Assembly: GCA_026225295.1 (NCBI GenBank)
Contig: JAMFSN010000335.1
Span: 1-53,021, forward strand
Direction: 5' to 3'
Source of the DNA: Frankia alni
GTDB taxonomy: Bacteria > Actinomycetota > Actinomycetes > Frankiales > Frankiaceae
DNA: 53,021 bases
Both the position numbers and the translations under genes were made by a program. The notes under the pieces were generated by a model, which worked only from the letters and a program-made list of their open reading frames with translations, was not told the DNA's origin and did not search any database. How positions within the stretch are numbered: position 1 is the stretch's first letter; the number at the start of each line of letters is the position of its first letter. Below, piece after piece: positions 21,527 through 30,583 of the stretch.

Positions 21527-23707
21527 TCAGTCCTGACCGGGGGTCGTCTTCGCGATCTGCATCAGGAACTCGTAGTTCGTGCGGTTCTTCTTGAGCTGGT
21601 CGATCAGCAGGTCGATGGCCTGCTGGGAGTCCAGCGCGTTGAGCACCCGGCGCAGCTTGTGGACGATGCCGAGCTCCTCCGGCGCGAGCAGGAGTTCCTC
21701 CTTACGCGTGCCGGACGGGTTCACGTCCACCGCGGGGAAGACCCGGCGGTCGGCGATCTTCCGGTCGAGCTTGATCTCGGCGTTGCCGGTGCCCTTGAAC
21801 TCCTCGAAGATCACCGTGTCCATCGTGGACCCGGTCTCGACCAGCGCGGTCGCGATGATCGTCAGGGAGCCGCCGTTCTCGATGTTGCGGGCCGCGCCGA
21901 GGAAACGCTTCGGCGGGTAGAGCGCGGTGGAGTCCACACCACCGGACAGGATGCGCCCGGAGGCCGGGGCCGCGAGGTTGTACGCCCGCCCCAGCCGGGT
22001 GATCGAGTCAAGCAGCACCACGACGTCGTGGCCCAGTTCGACCAGGCGCTTGGCCCGCTCGATGGACAGCTCCGCGACGCTCGTGTGGTCGGACGGCGGG
22101 CGGTCGAAGGTCGAGGCGATGACCTCGCCCTTCACCGACCGCTGCATGTCGGTGACCTCCTCGGGCCGCTCGTCGACGAGCACGACCATGAGGTGGCATT
22201 CGGGGTTGTTGGTCGTGATCGCGTTGGCGATCGACTGCAGGACCATCGTCTTGCCGGCCTTCGGCGGGCTGACGATCAGCGCCCGCTGGCCCTTGCCGAG
22301 CGGCATGACCAGGTCGATCACCCGGGTGGTGAGCACCTGGGGCTCGGTCTCCAGGCGGAGCCGGTCCTGCGGGTAGAGCGGCGTGAGCTTGGTGAACTCG
22401 GGCCGCTTGGACGCCTCGGACGGGTCGGTGCCGTTGACCGAGTCCAGCCGGACCAGCGCGTTGTACTTGTCGCGGCGCTGCTCCCCTTCCTGGGGGGCCC
22501 GCACGACGCCGGTGATCGCGTCCCCGCGCCGCAGACCGTTGCGGCGCACCTGGGCCAGGCTGACGTAGACGTCGTTCGGGCCGGTGAGGTACCCGCTGGT
22601 CCGGACGAACGCGTAGTTGTCCAGCACGTCGAGGATGCCGCCGACCGGGACGAGCACGTCGTCGTCGGCGATCACGGGCTCGGACTCGTTGAAGGTGGCG
22701 CCCTGGCCAGCGGTCCGGTTGCGGTTACGACCCCGCTCGCGGAACCGACCCCGACGCCGGTTGTTGCCGAACTCGTCGTCGGCCTCGGCAGCGCTGCCGC
22801 CACCCGACTGCCGGTCGTTGTTCTGGTTCTGCTGCCGGTCGTTGTTCTGGTTGCCGCCCGACTGGCGGTTCCCGCCCGACTGGCGGTTCCCGCCCGACTG
22901 GCGGTTCCCGCCCTGCTGACGGTCACCGCCCTGCTGACGGTCACCGCCCTGCTGACGGTCACCCCGCTCGGGCCGGTCACCGCCCGACTGACGGTCACCG
23001 CCCGACTGACGGTCACCCCGCTCGGGCCGGTCGCCGCGCTCGCCGCGGTCCGGGCGCTCGGGCCGCTCGCGCCGGTCCTCCCGGACCCGCGGAGCTGACT
23101 CGGTGATCGAGGCGGACGCGGCCGGGGCCGCGCCGTCCGCCGGGCTGTCGATGCCGTCCGACACCGTCGACCGGCTCCCGGCCGCCGCGGCGACGACCGG
23201 GGCCGCCTCCGGCGCGACGAGATCCCGCTGCTCGGGCAGGGAGTCGGTGAGCGCCGGCTGGGTCGCGGTGGACCCGGCCGGCCGGGACGCCCGGCGCGAG
23301 CGGGTCCGCGGGGCCGGCTCGGCGCCGGAGGACGGGCTGTCGCCCACCGCGGCCGGACCGGCCGGCTCGGGGCTCGGCATCGGCGCCGGCGACGCCGCCG
23401 GAGCGGCCCCGTTCGCGCTGGCCGATTCCGCGGCCGCCCCGTTCGAGGCGCTGGCACCCGGTCCGGTGCCGTTCTGGGCGTTCTGGATCGCCGCGATGAG
23501 CTGGCCCTTGCGCAGGCGACCTACGCCCTGGATACCGAGCGAGGTCGCGAGCGTCTGCAGCTCGGGCAGGACCATCGCGGAAAGCCCACTGCCGGTGCGG
23601 CGGCGGCGGACCGCCGGGGTGGTGGGGGTGTCAGCGTCCACTGCGGAGGTCGCAGTGTCGGCGGACTCGCGTGCGCTCTGGGGCAGCACGTCGGTGGTGT
23701 CGCTCAA
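21527..23707 (-). CDS. rho: Transcription termination factor Rho with long RGG/Q-rich insertion
   Basis: 726 aa against ~420 in E. coli. The start is TTG 23707, fixed by GGGAAGGA 5 nt upstream; an in-frame ATG at 23782 lacks such a site. About 40-80 is the Rho N-terminal helix bundle ([20 protein letters not shown]). About 85-330 is a disordered Ala/Pro then Arg/Asn/Gln/Gly-rich insertion with tandem (D/N)RQ(S/Q)GG repeats. RNA-binding region about 345-425 ([32 protein letters not shown]); ATPase with [32 protein letters not shown] and [20 protein letters not shown]. Actinobacterial Rho proteins often carry such insertions; similar ones are linked to RNA binding and condensate formation. Confidence 0.97.
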   Translation of the reverse strand: MSDTTDVLPQSARESADTATSAVDADTPTTPAVRRRRTGSGLSAMVLPELQTLATSLGIQGVGRLRKGQLIAAIQNAQNGTGPGASASNGAAAESASANGAAPAASPAPMPSPEPAGPAAVGDSPSSGAEPAPRTRSRRASRPAGSTATQPALTDSLPEQRDLVAPEAAPVVAAAAGSRSTVSDGIDSPADGAAPAASASITESAPRVREDRRERPERPDRGERGDRPERGDRQSGGDRQSGGDRPERGDRQQGGDRQQGGDRQQGGNRQSGGNRQSGGNRQSGGNQNNDRQQNQNNDRQSGGGSAAEADDEFGNNRRRGRFRERGRNRNRTAGQGATFNESEPVIADDDVLVPVGGILDVLDNYAFVRTSGYLTGPNDVYVSLAQVRRNGLRRGDAITGVVRAPQEGEQRRDKYNALVRLDSVNGTDPSEASKRPEFTKLTPLYPQDRLRLETEPQVLTTRVIDLVMPLGKGQRALIVSPPKAGKTMVLQSIANAITTNNPECHLMVVLVDERPEEVTDMQRSVKGEVIASTFDRPPSDHTSVAELSIERAKRLVELGHDVVVLLDSITRLGRAYNLAAPASGRILSGGVDSTALYPPKRFLGAARNIENGGSLTIIATALVETGSTMDTVIFEEFKGTGNAEIKLDRKIADRRVFPAVDVNPSGTRKEELLLAPEELGIVHKLRRVLNALDSQQAIDLLIDQLKKNRTNYEFLMQIAKTTPGQD
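22854..23030. repeat. 18-bp repeats in the rho insertion
   Basis: Tandem 18-bp units encode DRQSGG (two), DRQQGG (three) and NRQSGG (three), broken once by DRPERG. Neighbouring copies are nearly identical in DNA (for example three units of ctgacggtcaccgccctg), which suggests recent expansion without frame change. Confidence 0.85.
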
Positions 23708-24149
23708 GATGTTCCTTCCCTGATGGGGAACCGGCTGGAAGTGCCGGGTGCTGCCGGTGTGCCCTGTCTTGCTGATGTGCACAGTGTTGCCAGTGCCCTG
23801 CTCCGCCCGGACATGCCAATGAGGGACAGATACGGCACCGGGTTGGTCGGGCGAGAAAAAGCCCGGAGACGGTGCCGGCGGCCTGCGGACGCGGCCTGCT
23901 CAGAATCCCGCTGTCGGACTGTTCGGTGGCCGCCGAGGCAACAACGACGGGGCGGGAACACCAAGAGCCGGAAAAACCGGCGGGAAGAGCAGGCGCCGCG
24001 GCAGCGGCGGATGCAGCCATCAGACTACTGAGACGATGACACTTCGGCAACAACCTCTTCGCGCCGGTTCTTCCCGACCCGACCCCAGAGGCCGCCGCGA
24101 CCCCTTTACGGGGCGCCGACCGGGGTCCGGCGGCCGGGCGCCGACACCG
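23708..24149 (-). other. Long 5' leader region of rho
   Basis: 442 bp between thrB and rho with no convincing gene. With the promoter proposed at 24022-24050, the rho mRNA would have a leader of about 310 nt. It can fold into a two-level hairpin: ggcaccg (23834-23840) with cggtgcc (23870-23876) enclosing cgggc/gcccg around an A-rich loop on the plus strand. Long leaders are known for rho genes that regulate themselves; this role is inferred. Confidence 0.45.
24022..24050 (-). promoter_or_regulatory. Possible rho promoter
   Basis: On the minus strand, TTGCCG (24045-24050), a 17-nt spacer and TAGTCT (24022-24027) fit the TTGNNN-17-TANNNT pattern of the main actinobacterial sigma factor. Position and spacing are good, but the -35 is only a partial match. 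Confidence 0.4.
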
Positions 24150-25079
24150 TCAGCCGCGGACCGCACCAGTCCGTTCGACGGTCGCGCCACCGAGATCCAC
24201 CGGTAGGAACCGCCGGTCGAAGCCCGGTGCCGAAAACCGGCTCAGGAATTCCCGCTGCCCGTCGCCCGCGCCCAGCGCGAGCACCGTGGGCCCCGACCCG
24301 GACAACACCGCGGCGATACCCGCCGACCGCAGGCGGACCACGAGATCGCCGCTGGCGGGCATCGTGGGCAGCCGGTAGGGCTGGTGGAGCCGGTCCTCGG
24401 TCGCGGTCAGCAGAAGATCGGGTCGGGTCGCCACGGCCAGCGCCAGCAGGGCCGCCCGGCCGGCCGAGCAGGCCGCGTCGGCGTGGGAGATCTGGCCCGG
24501 CAGCGCCGCCCGCGAGTGGGCGGTCGACTGCCGACCGGCGGGGACGAAGACCACCGGGGTGATCCCGACGGCCGGTTCCGCGCGGGCCGCCCGGGCCCGG
24601 CCACCCTCCGTCCAGGCCACCGTGAACCCGCCGAGCAGGCAGGCGGCGACGTTGTCGGGATGGCCTTCGAGCTCCCCGGCCAGCTCCAACGCGGCGTCCG
24701 GGGACAGCCCACCGGCCAGCAGGCCACCGGCCACGGTCACGCCGGCCACGATGGCCGCGGCCGACGAACCCAGGCCGCGGCCGTGCGGGATCGCGTTACG
24801 GCAGCTCAGCGCCAGGCCCGGGGCAGCCACCCCGGCCGCGGCGAAGGTGGCCCGCATGGCCCGGACGACCAGGTGGGTCTCGTCCCGGTCCCCCGGGTCC
24901 TCGCCCTCGACGGCCACGGTCAGGCCGGCCGCGGTGACCTCGGCGGTTACCTCGTCGTACAGGCCCAGCGCCAGCCCGCAGGCGTCGAAACCGGGCCCGA
25001 GGTTGGCGCTCGTGGCCGGGACCCGGACCCGGACCGGGCCGGACCGCAGCCCGGCGGCCGCCCGGTCGGACCCGGTTAC
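24150..25079 (-). CDS. thrB: Homoserine kinase with a non-standard start
   Basis: About 309 aa if started at the thrC stop. It phosphorylates homoserine for threonine synthesis (GHMP kinase). The N-terminal motif [20 protein letters not shown] and the ATP loop [17 protein letters not shown] are present, as is the C-terminal [15 protein letters not shown]. The frame that encodes the N-terminal motif has no ATG, GTG or TTG between its upstream TGA and GTG 24917, and GTG 24917 lies after the motif. Candidates are GTA 25079 (overlapping the thrC stop as GTAA, with GGAG 5 nt upstream) or CTG 25049. Coordinates here use the GTA. A sequencing error turning GTGA into GTAA is possible. Confidence 0.85.
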   Translation of the reverse strand, partial: VTGSDRAAAGLRSGPVRVRVPATSANLGPGFDACGLALGLYDEVTAEVTAAGLTVAVEGEDPGDRDETHLVVRAMRATFAAAGVAAPGLALSCRNAIPHGRGLGSSAAAIVAGVTVAGGLLAGGLSPDAALELAGELEGHPDNVAACLLGGFTVAWTEGGRARAARAEPAVGITPVVFVPAGRQSTAHSRAALPGQISHADAACSAGRAALLALAVATRPDLLLTATEDRLHQPYRLPTMPASGDLVVRLRSAGIAAVLSGSGPTVLALGAGDGQREFLSRFSAPGFDRRFLPVDLGGATVERTGAVRG

Positions 25080-26173
25080 GCCAGCTCCAGCGCCGCCGCG
25101 GCGGCGGACGCGTCAGCCGGGATCGTGACCGGCTTGGCCGCCCCGCTGATCGCCCAGTCCGGGTCCTTGAGGCCGTTGCCGGTCACGGTGCACACCACCG
25201 TGCGACCGGGCGTCACCAGCCCGTCCTTGACCGCCTGGAGCAGGCCGGCCACGCTGGTCGCGCTGGCCGGCTCGACGAACACCCCTTCGCGGCGGGCCAG
25301 CAACCGGTAGGCGGCCAGGATCTGGCGGTCGGAGACCGCTTCGATCGCCCCGCCGGAGGCGTCCCGGGCCTCGAGCGCGAGCGACCACGATGCCGGATTG
25401 CCGATCCGGATCGCCGTCGCGATCGTCTGCGGCGACCGGACGATCTCGCCCCGCACGATCGGGGCGGCCCCGGCGGCCTGGAACCCCAGCATCCGGGGCC
25501 GGCCGGAGCGGCGCAGGTCGTCGAACTGGGTGTACCCGCGCCAGTAGGCGGTGATGTTGCCGGCGTTGCCGACCGGCAGGCAGTGGATGTCGGGCGCGTA
25601 CCCGAGGGCCTCGACGATCTCGAAGGCGGCGGTCTTCTGCCCCTCCAGCCGCATCGGGTTCACCGAGTTGACCAACGTCACCGGGAACTTGTCCGACAGG
25701 TCGCGGGCCACTTCCAGGCAGTCGTCGAACGAGCCGTCGACCTGCAGCAGCCGGGCGCCGTGAACGAGCGCCTGGGCCAGCTTGCCCAACGCGATCTTGC
25801 CTTGCGGGACGAGCACCGCGCAGGTCATCCCGGCCCGGGCCGCGTAGGCGGCGGCGCTGGCGCTGGTGTTGCCGGTCGAGGCGCAGATGACCGCCTGGGA
25901 ACCGGCCGCGACGGCCCCGCTGATCGCGACGGTCATCCCGCGGTCCTTGAAGGAACCGGTCGGGTTGGCCCCCTCGACCTTGAGGTGCACGTCGCACCCG
26001 GTCAGCGCGGACAGGTGTTCCGCGGCCAACAGCGGGGTACCCCCCTCACGCAGGGTGACGACCGGGCCGTCGGGAGCGACCGGCAGGTACTCGCCGTACT
26101 CCTTGATCAGCCCGCGCCAGGCGCGGTGCCCGCCCGCGCCGACCGGCGCGTCCGGGGGTGCGGCGGCGGTCAT
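25076..26173 (-). CDS. thrC: Threonine synthase
   Basis: 365 aa, the short bacterial form. A PLP enzyme making threonine from phosphohomoserine. The PLP Lys is in [35 protein letters not shown] binds the cofactor phosphate; [15 protein letters not shown] and the late [14 protein letters not shown] are conserved. ATG 26173 overlaps the hom stop (ATGA). The long frame upstream of this start is a shadow inside hom. Confidence 0.97.
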   Translation of the reverse strand: MTAAAPPDAPVGAGGHRAWRGLIKEYGEYLPVAPDGPVVTLREGGTPLLAAEHLSALTGCDVHLKVEGANPTGSFKDRGMTVAISGAVAAGSQAVICASTGNTSASAAAYAARAGMTCAVLVPQGKIALGKLAQALVHGARLLQVDGSFDDCLEVARDLSDKFPVTLVNSVNPMRLEGQKTAAFEIVEALGYAPDIHCLPVGNAGNITAYWRGYTQFDDLRRSGRPRMLGFQAAGAAPIVRGEIVRSPQTIATAIRIGNPASWSLALEARDASGGAIEAVSDRQILAAYRLLARREGVFVEPASATSVAGLLQAVKDGLVTPGRTVVCTVTGNGLKDPDWAISGAAKPVTIPADASAAAAALELA

Positions 26174-27453
26174 GCCTCGCCTCCTTCGACCCGCATGACG
26201 CCGGCCACGGCCCGCACGACATCCAGCGCCCGCAGATCGTCGACGGTCGCGGTGAGCGCCGCGTCGGTGGCGGCGTGGCTGACGAGCACCAGGCTCGCGT
26301 CGTCGCCCCGGCCGTCCTGGCGCACGCTCTGGATGGATACATCGTGGCGGGCGAACGCGCCCGCCACGGCCGCGAGCACCCCGGCCTTGTCGGTGACGTC
26401 GAGGTTGATGTGGTAACGGGTCACAGTGTCCCCCATGGGCAGGACGGCCAGGTCGGCGTGCACGGACTCCCCCGGCCCCCGGCGGCCGGCGCGGCGGTTG
26501 CGGGCCGCGGCGACCAGGTCGCCGAGCACCGCCGAGGCGGTCGGCGCGCCGCCCGCCCCCCGGCCGTAGAACATCAGCTGGCCGGCCGCCTCGGCCTCGA
26601 CGAAGACCGCGTTGAAGGCCTCGCGAACCCCGGCCAGCGGATGCGAGCGCGGGATCATGGCCGGGTGCACCCGGACGCTGACGCCCGCCGAGGTGGCCGA
26701 ACGTTCGGCGATGGCCAGCGGTTTCACGACACACCCCATGGCCCGCGCACTGGCGATGTCGGCCGCCGTGACCGCCGTGATGCCCTCGCGGTAGACGTCG
26801 TCCATCACGACCCGGCTGTGGAAGGCCAGCGAGGCGATGATCGCCGCCTTGGCGGCCGCGTCGAACCCGTCGATGTCGGCGGTCGGATCGGCCTCGGCGT
26901 ACCCGAGGTCGGTGGCCTCGTCGAGGGCCTCGGTGAAGCTCGCGCCGGTCTCGTCCATGCGGGTCAGCACGAAGTTGGTGGTGCCGTTCACGATGCCGAG
27001 CACGCGCCGGACGCTGTCGCCGGCCAGGCTCTCCCGCAACGGGCGCAGCAGCGGGATGGCCCCGGCCACGCTCGCCTCGTAGTAGAGATCGACGCCCGCT
27101 TCGGCGGCGGCGGCGGCCAGCGCCGAACCGTGCACGGCCAGCAGGGCCTTGTTGGCGGTCACCACCGACCGGCCCCCGGCCAGCGCCGTGAGCAGCCACT
27201 CGCGGGTCGGCTCGATGCCCCCGACGACCTCGATCACGATGTCGATGTCGGCGCGGGCCGCCAGCGCCGCCGCGTCGTCGGTGAACAGCGCGGGATCGAC
27301 GGGCAGGTCGCGGGACCGACCCGGCCGACGGACGGCGATGCCGGCCAGATCCAGCGGCTCGCCGACCCGGGCGGCCAGTTCGTCACGGTGGCTGTGCAGC
27401 AGCCGGACCACCTCGGCCCCGACCACGCCGCAGCCGAGCAGAGCGATCCTCAC
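26170..27453 (-). CDS. hom: Homoserine dehydrogenase with ACT domain
   Basis: 427 aa. It reduces aspartate semialdehyde to homoserine. The NAD(P) motif is [18 protein letters not shown] at the N-terminus; [30 protein letters not shown] and the catalytic-domain end are typical. The last ~80 residues form an ACT domain ([20 protein letters not shown]), expected to mediate feedback inhibition by threonine. GTG start at 27453 overlaps the lysA stop as GTGA. Confidence 0.97.
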   Translation of the reverse strand: MRIALLGCGVVGAEVVRLLHSHRDELAARVGEPLDLAGIAVRRPGRSRDLPVDPALFTDDAAALAARADIDIVIEVVGGIEPTREWLLTALAGGRSVVTANKALLAVHGSALAAAAAEAGVDLYYEASVAGAIPLLRPLRESLAGDSVRRVLGIVNGTTNFVLTRMDETGASFTEALDEATDLGYAEADPTADIDGFDAAAKAAIIASLAFHSRVVMDDVYREGITAVTAADIASARAMGCVVKPLAIAERSATSAGVSVRVHPAMIPRSHPLAGVREAFNAVFVEAEAAGQLMFYGRGAGGAPTASAVLGDLVAAARNRRAGRRGPGESVHADLAVLPMGDTVTRYHINLDVTDKAGVLAAVAGAFARHDVSIQSVRQDGRGDDASLVLVSHAATDAALTATVDDLRALDVVRAVAGVMRVEGGEA

Positions 27454-28847
27454 CGGTCCCCCTCCGACTCCGCGTCCTGGGGTTCCGCGTCCAGCCGCAG
27501 CAGGTCGTCGTCGGTCTCCCGCCGGACGATCACCCGGGCCCGGCCGTCCCGCACCGCCACGACCGGCGGGCGGGTGACGTGGTTGTAGTTGCTGGCCATC
27601 GAGCGGTGGTACGCGCCGCTGGCCGGCACCGCCACCAGGTCACCGGGGGCCAGGTCGGCCGGCAGCGGCACGTCGTGGACCACGACGTCGCCCGATTCGC
27701 AGTGCTTGCCGACCACCGTGACGACCCGGGCGTCGGCCGGGGACGCCCGGGAGACCAGCCGCGCGGTGTAGTGCGCGTCGTACAGCGCCGTGCGGATGTT
27801 GTCACTCATCCCGCCGTCCACGCTGACGTAGGTGCGCAGGCCGGGAAGCTCCTTGACCGTGCCCACCTCGTACACCGTGACCGTCGTCGGGCCGCTGATC
27901 GCGCGGCCCGGCTCGACGGCCAGCTTCGGCACGGCCAGCCCGGCCGACGCGCATTCCTTGCCGACGATCACGTTCAGGCGGTCGGCCACGTCCTCGACGC
28001 CGAGCGGCGCGTCCTCACCGGTGTAGGCGATCCCCAGCCCACCGCCGAGGTCGAGTTCCGGCAGCTCCACGCCGTGCTCGGCCCGGACCTGAGCCAGCAG
28101 GCCGACCATCCGGTGAGCGGCCAGTCCGAAGCCGGCCGTGTCGAAGATCTGGGAGCCGATATGGGCGTGCAGGCCGACGAGTTCGAGTTCCGGGCGGCCC
28201 AGCACGAGCCGCACCGCTTCGGCGGCCGCCCCGCTGGCCAGCGAGAACCCGAACTTCTGGTCTTCCTGGCCGGTGGAGACGTACTCGTGGGTGTGGGCTT
28301 CGACCCCGGGCGTCACCCGCAGGTAGACCCGTTGCCGGACGCCGGCCTGCGCCGCGACGGCGGCCAGCCGGTCGATCTCGACGAACGAGTCGACCACCAC
28401 CCGGCCGACCCGGTAGGCGACCGCCCGGCGCAGCTCGGCGACCGACTTGTTGTTGCCGTGGAACGCGAGCCGGCCGGCCGGGAAGCCGACCGATTCGGCG
28501 ATGGCCAGCTCACCGCCGGTGCAGACGTCGAGGGACAGGCCTTCCTCGGCCACCCAGCGGGCCACCGTCCGGCACAGGAACGCCTTGGCGGCGTAGAAGA
28601 CCTCACCGCCGCGGAACGCCTCCCGCCAGGCCCGGGCCCGGGCCCGGAAATCGGCCTCGTCCAGGACGTAGGCGGGGGTGCCGAACTCGCGGGCCAGCGC
28701 GTCGATCCGGACTCCACCGACCGCCATGACGCCGTCCGGCTCGAGCGTGGCGGTCTGCGGCCACAGCCCCTCCTCAAGCGACCCCGGGGCCGGTGAGCCG
28801 GGAAGCGGTGACCCGGAGCCGATTACCTCCGGCGGCGCGTGCGTCAC
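27450..28847 (-). CDS. lysA: Diaminopimelate decarboxylase
   Basis: 465 aa. A PLP enzyme (fold III) converting meso-diaminopimelate to lysine. The PLP Lys is in VFYAAKAFLCRTVARW; HGNNKSVAELRRAV, GLHAHIGSQIFD, LDLGGGLGIAYTG and the active-site Cys region VVGKHCESGDVVVHD are all family landmarks. GTG 28847 has AAAGGA about 9 nt upstream and lies 4 nt after the argS stop. The first ~35 residues are a Pro/Gly-rich extension. Confidence 0.96.
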   Translation of the reverse strand: MTHAPPEVIGSGSPLPGSPAPGSLEEGLWPQTATLEPDGVMAVGGVRIDALAREFGTPAYVLDEADFRARARAWREAFRGGEVFYAAKAFLCRTVARWVAEEGLSLDVCTGGELAIAESVGFPAGRLAFHGNNKSVAELRRAVAYRVGRVVVDSFVEIDRLAAVAAQAGVRQRVYLRVTPGVEAHTHEYVSTGQEDQKFGFSLASGAAAEAVRLVLGRPELELVGLHAHIGSQIFDTAGFGLAAHRMVGLLAQVRAEHGVELPELDLGGGLGIAYTGEDAPLGVEDVADRLNVIVGKECASAGLAVPKLAVEPGRAISGPTTVTVYEVGTVKELPGLRTYVSVDGGMSDNIRTALYDAHYTARLVSRASPADARVVTVVGKHCESGDVVVHDVPLPADLAPGDLVAVPASGAYHRSMASNYNHVTRPPVVAVRDGRARVIVRRETDDDLLRLDAEPQDAESEGDR

Positions 28848-28851
28848 GACG

Positions 28852-30507
28852 TCACATCCTTTCGGGCGCGCTGACCCCGAGCAACGCCAGCCCGTTGGCC
28901 AGCACGACCCGGGTCGCCTCGGCCAGCAGCAGCCGGGCGGCGGTCAGCGGCGTGGGGTCATCGTCGCCCTGGGGCAGGATGCGGCACGAGTCGTAGAACC
29001 GGTGGTAGATGCCGGCCAGTTCCTCCAGGTAGCGGGGTACCCGGTGGGGCGCGCGCAGCTCGGCGGCCGAGGCGACCACCCGCGGGAACTCGCCGAGCGC
29101 CCGCAGCAGGTCCCCCTCGCGCGGCTCGGTCAGCAGACCGACGTCCGCGCCGACCCCGGCGCTCAGCCCGAGCGCCTCCGCGGCCCGCATCACCGACCGG
29201 ATCCGCGAGTGGGCGTACTGGACGTAGAACACCGGGTTCTCGCTCGAGCGCCGGGTCAGCAGGTCGAGGTCGAGGTCGAGGGTCGAGTCCATCGACGACC
29301 GGACCAGCGAGTACCGGGCTGCGTCGACGCCGACCGCCCCGACCAGGTCCTCCAGGGTCAGGAAGGTGCCGGCCCGCTTGGACATCCGGACCGGCTGGCC
29401 GCCCCGGGACAGGTTCACCAGCTGGCCGATGACGACCTCGAGGGTCTCGTCCGGGTCGTCCCCGAAGCAGGCCGCCATGGCCCGCAGCCGCCCGACGTCG
29501 CCGTGGAGGTCGGCGCCGAGCAGGATGACGACCCGGTCGAACCCTCGCCGCCGCTTGTTCAGGTAGTAGGCGGCGTCGGCGCTGAAGTAGGTCGGGGCGC
29601 CGCCGCTGCGGACGATCACCCGGTCCTTGTCGTCGGCGAAGTCGGTGGTGCGCAGCCACAGCGCGCCGTCGGCCTCGTAGGTGTGGCCGTTGGCCCGCAA
29701 CTGCTCGATGGCGGCTTCCAGCGACCCGTCCTCGTGCAGGGTGCGCTCGGAGAACCAGGTGTCGAAGTCCACCCCGAAGTCGCGCAGGCTGGCCTTGATC
29801 TGATCAAGCATCAGCGCGATGCCGTCCCGCGTCGCGACGGCTACCGCGACGTCCTCGGGCTCGTCGAGCAGGCCGGGATGGTCCTCCTGGACCCGCTGGG
29901 CGACGTCGGCGATATAGCCACCCTGGTACCCGTCGGCGGGCGGCTCCGCACCGCGCGCCACGGCCAGCACCGACCGCCCGAACCGTTCGATCTGGGCCCC
30001 GGCGTCGTTGAAGTAGTACTCGGTGCCGACGTCGCTGCCGGTCGCGGTGAACAGCCGGGCCAACGTGTCGCCGACGGCCGCCCACCGGGTCGAGGCGAGA
30101 GTCACCGGCCCGGTCGGGTTGGCGCTGACGAACTCCAGGTTGATCCGCGTCTTGGCGCCGGCATCGGAGCGGCCGTAGTCGGCCCCGGCCCGGACCACCG
30201 TCCGGGCGATCTCGCCGAGCGCCGCACCGGCCAGCCGGATGTTGAGGAAACCCGGGCCGGCGATCTCCACCGCCGCGATACCGTCGTGGGCCCGCAGGCG
30301 GACGGCGAGCAGCTCGGCGATCTCCCGCGGGCGCCGGCGGGCCGGCTTCGCGAGTTGGAGGGCGACGGGCGTGGCGTAGTCACCGTGCTCGGGGATCTTG
30401 GGACGCTCGACGGTGGCCGTGGTCGGCACGGCCACGTCGAGGTCGCCGGCGGCGACGACGTCACGCACGGCACCGACGACGGCGTCGGTGAGCTCGGCGG
30501 GGGTCAT
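28852..30507 (-). CDS. argS: Arginyl-tRNA synthetase with degenerate HIGH motif
   Basis: 551 aa. It charges tRNA-Arg. The N-terminal Add-1 domain contains [20 protein letters not shown]; the catalytic domain has [20 protein letters not shown] and [17 protein letters not shown]; the KMSK loop is [17 protein letters not shown]; the C-terminal helical domain ends [10 protein letters not shown]. The HIGH signature is normally HVGH, and HIGG occurs in mycobacteria; here those four positions read TLAS (nt about 30088-30099). ATG 30507 has no ribosome site but a -10 just upstream, so the mRNA may be leaderless. First gene of the argS-lysA-hom-thrC-thrB operon. Confidence 0.95.
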   Translation of the reverse strand: MTPAELTDAVVGAVRDVVAAGDLDVAVPTTATVERPKIPEHGDYATPVALQLAKPARRRPREIAELLAVRLRAHDGIAAVEIAGPGFLNIRLAGAALGEIARTVVRAGADYGRSDAGAKTRINLEFVSANPTGPVTLASTRWAAVGDTLARLFTATGSDVGTEYYFNDAGAQIERFGRSVLAVARGAEPPADGYQGGYIADVAQRVQEDHPGLLDEPEDVAVAVATRDGIALMLDQIKASLRDFGVDFDTWFSERTLHEDGSLEAAIEQLRANGHTYEADGALWLRTTDFADDKDRVIVRSGGAPTYFSADAAYYLNKRRRGFDRVVILLGADLHGDVGRLRAMAACFGDDPDETLEVVIGQLVNLSRGGQPVRMSKRAGTFLTLEDLVGAVGVDAARYSLVRSSMDSTLDLDLDLLTRRSSENPVFYVQYAHSRIRSVMRAAEALGLSAGVGADVGLLTEPREGDLLRALGEFPRVVASAAELRAPHRVPRYLEELAGIYHRFYDSCRILPQGDDDPTPLTAARLLLAEATRVVLANGLALLGVSAPERM

Positions 30508-30513
30508 GGGTTG

Positions 30514-30519
30514 ATGCTA
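30514..30519 (-). promoter_or_regulatory. -10 element of a likely leaderless argS promoter
   Basis: TAGCAT on the minus strand ends 6 nt before the argS ATG, and there is no ribosome site. This spacing places the transcription start at or next to the start codon. No clear -35. Confidence 0.5.
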
Positions 30520-30551
30520 TCGGCGCCGACCAACGATTTTCCGGGGCGACC

Positions 30552-30583
30552 CCGGCCCGGTGGCGGGCGGGTGGCCGGGCCGG
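30552..30583 (-). terminator. Hairpin after the first sigma-glucanase gene
   Basis: A perfect 9-bp stem (ccggcccgg / ccgggccgg) with a 14-nt loop, directly after the stop codon on the minus strand. It is followed by GGAAAATCGTT but no long U-tract. Confidence 0.5.

Noticed and set aside
19928-23098. 1056-codon plus-strand frame
   Set aside because: Antisense to prfA, rpmE and rho; a codon-bias shadow.
23631-24053. 140-codon minus-strand frame in the rho leader
   Set aside because: It overlaps the rho start in another frame, has no ribosome site or motif and contains the predicted promoter edge.
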